Origin: Candidatus Bathyarchaeota archaeon | GTDB lineage: Archaea; Thermoproteota; Bathyarchaeia; Bathyarchaeales; UBA233 | NCBI GenBank assembly: GCA_007050895.1 | Contig: SMYP01000001.1 | Location: 1 to 7,596, forward strand | Reading direction: 5' to 3' | Length of the DNA: 7,596 nucleotides | Shown: positions 1 to 5,597 of the stretch, one piece after another | How the letters are laid out: each line of letters opens with the position of its first letter | How positions within the stretch are numbered: position 1 is the stretch's first letter | Position numbers and translations under genes: made by a program | The notes under the pieces: generated by a model | Database searches by the model: none | Told to the model about the DNA's origin: nothing | What the model saw: only the letters and a program-made list of their open reading frames with translations

Positions 1-52
1 CAATGTAGCTTGTTCCTTCTGATTTTTCCTTGCAGTAAAACAAGGAAGCCAA

Positions 53-60
53 ATATAAAG
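53..60 (-). promoter_or_regulatory. Possible leftward TATA box inside a small inverted repeat
   Basis: Read on the minus strand this is CTTTATAT, the same 8-mer as the box in front of the large gene at 309-316. It lies within an inverted repeat whose arms AAGCC (46-50) and GGCTT (60-64) flank a 9-base A/T centre. A start about 25 bases downstream would fall near position 30, so any gene it serves would begin at or beyond the left edge. The symmetric arms could bind a repressor, but such short inverted repeats also arise by chance. Confidence 0.3.
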
Positions 61-108
61 GCTTTCACTTTTCTGGGACCATTATGCTCAAAAAAGAATG
101 CAACTTTC

Positions 109-116
109 ATATAAAG
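109..116 (-). promoter_or_regulatory. Possible second leftward TATA box
   Basis: The minus strand reads CTTTATAT, matching the other two boxes in this intergenic region. A start site about 25 bases downstream would lie near position 86. No ribosome site and start codon follow within the window, so this is either an alternative promoter for an unseen leftward gene or a chance match in A/T-rich DNA. Confidence 0.22.
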
Positions 117-308
117 TACTGAATACCGCACGGCCAATCTCGCTATAGTTCTGATTGTATTTCGACTTGGAATCACCAAAAAAAGAAGGAGAAAAATAAT
201 TACCTTTCTGTTATCTTCAAGACAACTTAGCGGTTCGATATTTTTCGTGGCTTGGATTTATTTTGGCATAACAATTCTCAAGTTCTCTTCTATAACAGAT
301 TTCCATAG

Positions 309-316
309 CTTTATAT
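309..316 (+). promoter_or_regulatory. TATA box of the two-gene surface-protein operon
   Basis: CTTTATAT, followed by TAAG, is a good match to the archaeal TATA element. It lies about 43 bases before the ATG at 357, so transcription should start near 337-341 and leave a leader of only 15-20 bases. No strong BRE is visible immediately upstream. This is the only good rightward box close to the gene, and it probably drives both large genes. Confidence 0.6.
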
Positions 317-335
317 TAAGAACGAACAGATAAGA

Positions 336-350
336 CCCTCTGGGAGAGGG
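336..350 (+). promoter_or_regulatory. Palindrome over the predicted start site and ribosome-binding site
   Basis: CCCTCT, GGG and AGAGGG form a perfect 6-bp inverted repeat with a 3-base centre. The right arm contains the purine-rich GAGG (346-349), 7 bases before the ATG at 357, which supports that start codon. If transcription begins upstream of 336, the mRNA could fold and hide the ribosome site. If it begins at about 337-341, as the TATA box predicts, the palindrome sits on the start site and would work better as a DNA operator. The inverted repeat is plain; its function is inferred. Confidence 0.45.
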
Positions 351-356
351 GACGCC

Positions 357-3300
357 ATGCAAAAACCGGCAATTGTATTTTGGGTTCTCGTACTTTCGCT
401 AATGATGCTGAACCTTAGCCTTTATATTGAGCCCGCTTCCCAATCTACAGCATTAAGTGCAAGTTTACCTCTTTTCAGCATTTCGAATCAAACTAGTTTA
501 AGTTCGGTTGTTTCCGCGTTGAAAAGCGTAGCCACAAACGTGACTGATACAGATGGTGATTCTTTGCCCGATTCTGTGGAAACGGTGATCGGCACTGACT
601 TCAACAATACTGACTCCGACTTTGACCAACTAACTGACTCATACGAGATAGAAAACGATTTAGACCCTTTGAACCCTGATTCCAACAATGACGGATTACC
701 TGACTACTACGAAGTAACAGATGTGCTTTCTCTTGATATCGACGGAGATAACATCACCAATGGATGGGACTTCGACAACGATGGAGACAGAGTAAACGAT
801 GCTCTCGATCTCTCTCCTTTCGCCAAATCCACTATTAGCAACAGTTTCCATTTTGACATCAAAACAAATGGTTTGCCCACTTACATTACCTTTCAATTGA
901 GACCACAGAATCCTGAATACCTGAAGCTTTTGAACCAGTTTTGGAACTGGAAGGATGGTGACAAAGAAGGCATAATGAAAGATCTGGACAACTCTCTGGA
1001 TGATGTTCAGATTGTTCCAATGCTAAATTTAAGCGCAAATATTGTCCCTGAACAATCTAAAGTAGTAAACTATGGCATTACAGTTGAATCAAACCAGGCG
1101 TACGTTCCGCTATATGCGGTTAGCGAATATGGGAATGTTGTGGCCCTTAGCGGGAAAATGGTCTACCCACTTGGCCCTCCACTAGACCTTTCTGCGAACG
1201 CCGAGCTCATCTGGCAAGTTGTAGGCAAATCCGATCAGGACACAACAGCAATACTGGCCCAGAATGGACGGTACATATCCATACTCAACGGTGGAATAGT
1301 TGCTGCTAATAGCAGCGAAATCAGCAGCGAAGAAACGTTAGAGTTGATTGATTTGGGCGCTAGCACAGCGGCCTTCAGAGCCTCCAATGGGCTGTACTTG
1401 TCAGTTGCAGATAACGGCACGATTTTTGCTAACGCTAGCGAAGTAGACGAACGAGAGATGTTCGAGTTAAGTGATAATGGAGGGGGCAAAACAGCTCTAA
1501 AGGCATACAATGGAAAATACTTGACTATCAATAACGACGGAACTTTGATTGCAAGTAGCACTGGAAAGAAATGGTCTTGGTTATACAACCGATACTTGTC
1601 TACTACCGATTTCATAATGATTGATACAGATGTGGTTTCGGAGAGTTATGTTCTGGCTACATATAAAGAACCATTTATGCTCACAGGCCTTACGGTTGAA
1701 GAAAACTACGGCTCTAGTTTCGGGCTGTTTTTCAGCCATGACAAGAACCAAACAATAGCAGCAAACATCTTATTAGCCTATGATTTTCTACGAAATTCAA
1801 CAACTCAATTATCAGAAATGCCTGCCATACTTGCAGAGTATGATTCGGAGGTTTTTAGTCAAATCGGCTGGTTCGGTCACAAGGATGAGGCTTTAATAAC
1901 GCTAGCAACTGAGGCAATGCCCAACATTCTGAATGCATTGCACGCAGGTGCAGGCTCGCAAATTCTACCCATAATAACATCTATTGAAGATCATTTTGCG
2001 AGTCTTGACATGGCACAAGTGATATCAGGTTCCTATATTATGGGCGCATATTGTAACGCGACTCTGACATACGAACCCATTGTGATTTCAAAGACCTTAA
2101 AAACGGATTTGTACAACACCACAAGCTACGAAGTACTTGAAATAGACGATGCAATGGTCGAAGTAGCGCAATGGGAACAAGACGAGGATGCACGCTACCA
2201 ATTGATGGGTATGATGTCAGCTTGGAATGCTGGCGAACAGTTCGTCACAAGCCTAGGTTCAAACAAAACGGAGTTTGATTTTTTTGGTGAATATTTGGAT
2301 GTCTTTAATGATGTAAGGAAATACGGGTTTGGGACTTTCAAAGTTTATAAAACGGCGTTTCGCGGTTATGAAGCATACCGAATCGTTAGTAGTGCATTAA
2401 CAAAGTTTACCAAATCAGGTGGGCATATCGGCGGAAAGACTTTCAAGAGCATGTTTAAAGTTTGGTATGCAAATTGGAAAAGAATTGATGCCGCCAAAAC
2501 TGGCAGATTTGCCACTTTCAAGAGGATAGGTTATGCTTTGGACATGGTTGGAGCATTAGTTGAGACTGGGATAGCACTCTACGCGTTGTTCCAGATCCTT
2601 GACAGCGGCTTGACTCCGATGGGCTTGAATGCAGCTTTATTGAACCTGGTTATGAATTTTATGTATTCGATGACGCTAGCATTAATTGGCGTTATTCCTG
2701 TCGTTGGCTGGCTAATCTCCTTGGCAATCGCGCTCTCTGATCTTATAGGCAACTGGTCAGAAAAACTTTTCAACGCAATAATAGCCGCAATGACAAAAGT
2801 CACAGCTCAAGTGGATCCAAGCATCAGCCTTGTAGGCGAACCTTCGCTGTCAATAATTGATAAAGACGGAAATGGACTGGACGTTGGCGACCGCATTGAA
2901 TACTATGCACGCATGAGTGGAAGGATAGTCAGTTCGGATTCTTGGTGTTTAAGCGCTAGCAGCATTCATCCTTATATCAAAATAGTGAATCCAACTGGAA
3001 CCAACTCGACAGTCAGTTATCCTTACTTGACTGAATGGGTTTTCATGGCCAAAGACCTTGGAAAAAAAGGTAACGACATACACTTGTGGCTTCCTATACC
3101 TCCAAAGAGTACTTGGGAAACTACTTCAGGTCAAGTATTTTGGTTTAAATGGCGCACGCAAGAATATGATGTGGGCGGATGGATTGAGCCTGGAATAGCC
3201 ATGCCAAATTTCCCAGTGACTGTTCAAACATATGCAGAGTACGAGCTTGCATACAAGTGGAAGCACTTCGTTTTTCTCGTATTCTATGGCTTTTGGTGTC

Positions 3301-5594
3301 ATCATAATGGTCGTAATGCAGGCATAATGAAGTCTCAAACGACTCCCATGGGTAGCCAAACATTCTACTTTGATGTTCTTCCAGCCAGTCTTTCTGATTT
3401 TGTTAATTGGAAAGGCATAGAACGACTTGATACAGACTTCGACGGACTCAAAGATGCAGAAGAGACGACCAGTAATCCATCATTGTACGATACCGATGGA
3501 GATGGGTTAAATGACAAGTACGAGTTAGACACAGGTACAAATCCAAAACTCTTCGACACCGACCAAGATGGATTAAACGACAAGCTTGAAATAATTCATG
3601 GCACAAACGCAACAGACACCGACACCGACGGCGACGGGCTCTCAGACTACGCGGAAATAACCGGTTGGATAAGCATCTTCAACTACGAAGGAAGCCAATT
3701 TACTTTATCTGTTACTTCTAACCCGCTAGTTTTTGACACAGATGATGATGGGTTGAATGACAACCTCGAATACTCAAGTAGATTAAACCCGAAATCGAAA
3801 GACACAGATGGCGACGGAGTTATTGATCAAGAACGCACACCTCCCGACTTGCCCGCATCTATTATCGATAGCGATGGTGACGGATTGAACGACAACGCCG
3901 AGGAAGTTGGTTGGAATATCGTTTTCACTAACTCAACGGACACTTACACTCTTGCGGTTACGAGTGAGCCATTGCTGAAAGACACAGATTTTGATGGACT
4001 TACGGATTTCCAAGAATACAACCTATCATCTAACCCCAGAACCCCGGATACCGATGGAGATGGATTAAATGATTACCTTGAAAAAGAATCAGGCACCAGC
4101 CTCACCTCATTTGATACCGATAATGATGGACTCGACGATGGAACTGAACTAACCTTAAATAGTAATCCAACAAGCAGCGATACCGACGGCGACGGATTGC
4201 CTGATCTTGACGAAATCAATTTAGGCACAGACTTGGGAAATAACGATACCGATTCAGACGAGCTCACTGACTTACAAGAGGTCTTGTTTGGGTCAAATGC
4301 GACTTTGCCGGATACAGACTATGATTTATTGTTCGACGGTCAAGAATTCATTCTAGGCACTAACCCAACACGCAATGACTCCGACAATGACGATCTTCTG
4401 GACGGTTGGGAGATTATCTATGAAACTAATCCCTTGAACAATGACACTGACAATGACCTCGTTTTGGATGGAGAAGAGATCAAGCACAATCTGAATCCAA
4501 CCTCGAATGACACTGACGTTGACGGACTCTTAGACGGTATCGAACTGGAACTAGGCACGGATCCCTGCAACCCTGACACTGACTTTGACGGATTAATTGA
4601 CTCTGAAGATCCTGACACTTATGTTCCAAATGTGAAAGAAGTTGTCCTCGCGTTCGACGCCAACTCGGATCCCACTGAATTCATAGAGAACCTTTCATTT
4701 TACACAAATGTTACAGTTGTTTCACCTGAAGAATTGCTCGATAACTATTCAGGCGCCCAATACATTGTCCTGGTGGGCAGACCCAACATCGAGAACGGAA
4801 CAGTTGGAAACATAATTTACAATCTCTTGCAGGATTCCGGAGATACCCTCGCAAACATGACTGAATCGGACGCCTATAGATTTGCCGTTCGTTATGGCAT
4901 GTGGAACAACACACAGACTATAGTAACTCTCTCGCAACCCTATTTTGCAGACCATTTCAGAGTGCTCGAAATGCTCAAGAGTAAAAACGTAACAATCCTG
5001 CCCAACTCGTTAACTGTAGATTATCAAGTTCTTGCTGCCCCAAGCGGCGAAGATCATGATTACTCTATTTACTTCATTACAGACGAAATTGATATGATCA
5101 AGACAACAGACGCCGTAATAGCAGTTGGTCTGGAAGAGTCAGTAAAGCCTAGTATTCAGATTAACAGATATAACGACACAACTACAGCACATGTCCTAAA
5201 CTATTGTTCGGGATTGTTATGCGCTGAAAAAGCTGTTGGAAAATATCTGGAAATAAAAGTAAGTGACAATGTTCAGAACGCAACCAATGACAATCTCACA
5301 GCAGCTCTGATCCAAATCTATTACGCAAAGGATGACTTGGATATAAATGGGGATGGAGACCTGAATGATCCAGAAGATTTAGATGAAACCACTTTGGGGC
5401 TGTACTACTTTAGTGAGAATTCAGATAAATGGATAAAAATGGGCACCGTCTTGGATTGGGTTGTGGATATCGGAGTCAACTCTACAAATGTTGAGGTTTA
5501 CGGCGCGCAATATGAAGGCTATATTTGGGCATATGTTACGCAATTACCTCCCGTCTATACGCTTGCGGCGAAGGAAATCGGACAGGGATGCTAA
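357..5594 (+). CDS. Giant secreted mosaic protein with thrombospondin type 3-like calcium repeats and a fascin-like beta-trefoil (1745 aa)
   Basis: I know no single named family for the whole protein. Residues 5-24 are a hydrophobic export signal or N-terminal anchor. Residues 64-155 hold about five DxDxDGxxD calcium loops. Residues 296-406 form a fascin-like beta-trefoil. Residues 430-725 are largely helical and turn basic after about 650. Residues 727-798 are strongly hydrophobic. Residues 820-1020 look beta-rich. Residues 1025-1421 are 17 calcium-binding units. Residues 1425-1620 look alpha/beta and faintly S-layer-like. Residues 1630-1740 resemble the beta-sandwich found near the C-terminus of archaeal surface proteins. 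More than 30 N-X-S/T sequons, acidic composition and few cysteines fit an extracellular glycoprotein. No C-terminal membrane helix or sorting signal exists; the last residue is Cys. The ATG follows GAGG by 7 bases, and the stop is three bases before the next gene. Likely role: surface adhesion, matrix or a membrane-active effector. The domains are well supported; the role is not. Confidence 0.9.
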   Translation: MQKPAIVFWVLVLSLMMLNLSLYIEPASQSTALSASLPLFSISNQTSLSSVVSALKSVATNVTDTDGDSLPDSVETVIGTDFNNTDSDFDQLTDSYEIENDLDPLNPDSNNDGLPDYYEVTDVLSLDIDGDNITNGWDFDNDGDRVNDALDLSPFAKSTISNSFHFDIKTNGLPTYITFQLRPQNPEYLKLLNQFWNWKDGDKEGIMKDLDNSLDDVQIVPMLNLSANIVPEQSKVVNYGITVESNQAYVPLYAVSEYGNVVALSGKMVYPLGPPLDLSANAELIWQVVGKSDQDTTAILAQNGRYISILNGGIVAANSSEISSEETLELIDLGASTAAFRASNGLYLSVADNGTIFANASEVDEREMFELSDNGGGKTALKAYNGKYLTINNDGTLIASSTGKKWSWLYNRYLSTTDFIMIDTDVVSESYVLATYKEPFMLTGLTVEENYGSSFGLFFSHDKNQTIAANILLAYDFLRNSTTQLSEMPAILAEYDSEVFSQIGWFGHKDEALITLATEAMPNILNALHAGAGSQILPIITSIEDHFASLDMAQVISGSYIMGAYCNATLTYEPIVISKTLKTDLYNTTSYEVLEIDDAMVEVAQWEQDEDARYQLMGMMSAWNAGEQFVTSLGSNKTEFDFFGEYLDVFNDVRKYGFGTFKVYKTAFRGYEAYRIVSSALTKFTKSGGHIGGKTFKSMFKVWYANWKRIDAAKTGRFATFKRIGYALDMVGALVETGIALYALFQILDSGLTPMGLNAALLNLVMNFMYSMTLALIGVIPVVGWLISLAIALSDLIGNWSEKLFNAIIAAMTKVTAQVDPSISLVGEPSLSIIDKDGNGLDVGDRIEYYARMSGRIVSSDSWCLSASSIHPYIKIVNPTGTNSTVSYPYLTEWVFMAKDLGKKGNDIHLWLPIPPKSTWETTSGQVFWFKWRTQEYDVGGWIEPGIAMPNFPVTVQTYAEYELAYKWKHFVFLVFYGFWCHHNGRNAGIMKSQTTPMGSQTFYFDVLPASLSDFVNWKGIERLDTDFDGLKDAEETTSNPSLYDTDGDGLNDKYELDTGTNPKLFDTDQDGLNDKLEIIHGTNATDTDTDGDGLSDYAEITGWISIFNYEGSQFTLSVTSNPLVFDTDDDGLNDNLEYSSRLNPKSKDTDGDGVIDQERTPPDLPASIIDSDGDGLNDNAEEVGWNIVFTNSTDTYTLAVTSEPLLKDTDFDGLTDFQEYNLSSNPRTPDTDGDGLNDYLEKESGTSLTSFDTDNDGLDDGTELTLNSNPTSSDTDGDGLPDLDEINLGTDLGNNDTDSDELTDLQEVLFGSNATLPDTDYDLLFDGQEFILGTNPTRNDSDNDDLLDGWEIIYETNPLNNDTDNDLVLDGEEIKHNLNPTSNDTDVDGLLDGIELELGTDPCNPDTDFDGLIDSEDPDTYVPNVKEVVLAFDANSDPTEFIENLSFYTNVTVVSPEELLDNYSGAQYIVLVGRPNIENGTVGNIIYNLLQDSGDTLANMTESDAYRFAVRYGMWNNTQTIVTLSQPYFADHFRVLEMLKSKNVTILPNSLTVDYQVLAAPSGEDHDYSIYFITDEIDMIKTTDAVIAVGLEESVKPSIQINRYNDTTTAHVLNYCSGLLCAEKAVGKYLEIKVSDNVQNATNDNLTAALIQIYYAKDDLDINGDGDLNDPEDLDETTLGLYYFSENSDKWIKMGTVLDWVVDIGVNSTNVEVYGAQYEGYIWAYVTQLPPVYTLAAKEIGQGC
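546..821 (+). repeat. N-terminal calcium-binding repeat block (residues 64-155)
   Basis: Three units start at D64 (DTDGDSLPD), D86 (DSDFDQLTD) and D108 (DSNNDGLPD), exactly 22 residues apart. Two more Asp-rich loops follow at about D127 (DIDGDNITN) and D138 (DFDNDGDRVND). The alternating Asp/Asn residues followed by a hydrophobic residue and Asp are the calcium-coordinating pattern of thrombospondin type 3 repeats. The spacing equals that of the large array near the C-terminus, so the two blocks probably share an origin, and together they bracket the central core of the protein. Confidence 0.85.
1242..1574 (+). other. Fascin-like beta-trefoil domain (residues 296-406)
   Basis: Three repeats carry the fascin-type pattern T-A-x-x-A-x-N-G-x-Y-[IL]-[ST], then a Gly-containing turn, A-N or A-S, and E-x-[FL]-E-L. 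The N-G pairs fall at 303-304, 344-345 and 385-386, an exact 41-residue period, with the aromatic Y at 306, 347 and 388. The third repeat ends at W406 in place of the E-x-F-E-L strand. Three such repeats make one complete trefoil. In bacteria and eukaryotes this fold binds actin, sugars or other proteins; here I infer a binding module, with ligand unknown. Confidence 0.75.
2535..2750 (+). other. Central hydrophobic helical segment (residues 727-798)
   Basis: Three apolar stretches lie at about 727-748, 757-780 and 782-798. They are separated by a short polar turn with a Pro (749-755) and by the motif IPVVGW (780-785), a tight turn between the second and third stretches. Just upstream, residues 650-725 are rich in Lys, Arg and aromatic residues. 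The arrangement resembles a membrane-inserting helical hairpin. It could anchor the protein through the membrane with both ends outside, insert into another membrane, or pack as a buried helical core. The hydrophobicity is plain; the topology is inferred. Confidence 0.6.
3429..4619 (+). repeat. Array of 17 thrombospondin type 3-like calcium repeats (residues 1025-1421)
   Basis: Units begin at D1025, 1045, 1067, 1089, 1127, 1149, 1171, 1209, 1231, 1253, 1275, 1297, 1319, 1341, 1363, 1385 and 1407. Most read D-T-D-x-D-G-L-x-D, then an E, then G/S-T/S-N-P before the next loop. Spacing is 22 residues except for the first unit (20) and the units at 1089 and 1171 (38 each, 22+16). Each unit should bind calcium and stack into a rigid rod-like stalk. 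Units at 1297, 1319, 1341 and 1363 have lost the loop Gly. DNA copies differ, but 3489-3514 and 4047-4072 match at 25 of 26 bases. Confidence 0.93.
3621..4112 (+). repeat. Diverged tandem duplication of an 82-residue block
   Basis: Residues 1089-1170 (bases 3621-3866) and 1171-1252 (3867-4112) have the same internal layout: one 38-residue calcium unit followed by two of 22. The two 38-residue units align without gaps and share about half their residues, including A-E-x-x-G-W and the later T-L-x-V-T-S-x-P-L. The simplest reading is duplication of a 246-base block followed by divergence. Confidence 0.65.
4629..5594 (+). other. C-terminal region: alpha/beta domain plus beta-sandwich with a dockerin-like calcium loop (residues 1425-1745)
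   Basis: Residues 1425-1560 alternate beta-strands and helices (EVVLAF, YIVLVGRP, TIVTLS, then FRVLEMLK) and faintly recall the alpha/beta domains of archaeal S-layer proteins. C1617 and C1622 are five residues apart and may form a disulfide. Residues 1630-1740 follow a pattern common near the C-terminus of archaeal surface proteins: an I-x-I-Y-Y strand, E-T-T-L-x-L-Y, a K-W strand and a final aromatic-rich strand. Residues 1662-1673 (DINGDGDLNDPE) match an EF-hand or dockerin loop with Asp, Asn, Asp, Gly and Glu in place. Only one loop is present, so this is not a true dockerin. Confidence 0.55.
5584..5590 (+). promoter_or_regulatory. Weak ribosome site and translational coupling between the two large genes
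   Basis: The second gene's ATG (5598) follows the first gene's TAA (5592-5594) by three bases. The only purine-rich element nearby is AGGG at 5584-5587, inside the end of the first gene, which is a weak ribosome site. Translation of the second protein therefore probably depends on ribosomes finishing the first. An earlier ATG at 5588 is out of frame and meets a stop within eight codons. Confidence 0.5.
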
Positions 5595-5597
5595 AAA

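Larger units (their letters stand above)
1..356. other. Intergenic region with no supported gene
   Basis: I find no convincing gene here. The longest stop-free stretch on the + strand (115-333) has no ATG and no ribosome site at a usable start codon. The region is A/T-rich and carries two leftward TATA-like boxes (53-60 and 109-116), one rightward box (309-316) and a 7-bp inverted repeat at 26-32 and 41-47 with an 8-base loop. The opposed boxes suggest a divergent intergenic region, with a leftward gene starting at or beyond the left edge. That gene itself is not visible. Confidence 0.6.

Noticed and set aside
1..60. Start of a leftward gene within the first 60 bases
   Set aside because: Short open stretches exist on the minus strand, but no ATG or GTG with a ribosome site is visible before the edge, so a gene cannot be supported.
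115..333. A 72-codon stop-free stretch upstream of the giant gene, reading like two short hydrophobic segments separated by Lys/Arg residues
   Set aside because: It has no ATG, its first GTG is late, AAGGAG at 186-191 is followed by no usable start, and it overlaps the promoter of the giant gene. Chance hydrophobicity in T-rich DNA explains it.
1235..1615. A 126-codon antisense open frame opposite the trefoil domain
   Set aside because: It lies wholly within a clearly coding region, its sequence is low in complexity, and no domain or ribosome site is visible.
3365..4618. Several antisense open frames of 60-75 codons opposite the calcium-repeat array, rich in Ser and Val
   Set aside because: They are the reverse reading of repeated GAT/GAC and ACC/ACA codons and recur wherever the repeats occur. 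They show no independent start signals.
3429..4619. A CRISPR array or other DNA-level repeat locus
   Set aside because: The 66-base periodicity follows the 22-residue protein repeat, the copies differ at many synonymous sites, and the reading frame is unbroken.
5340..5375. A true dockerin module
   Set aside because: Only one calcium loop is present, and it sits inside a larger beta domain without the second loop and helices a dockerin needs.
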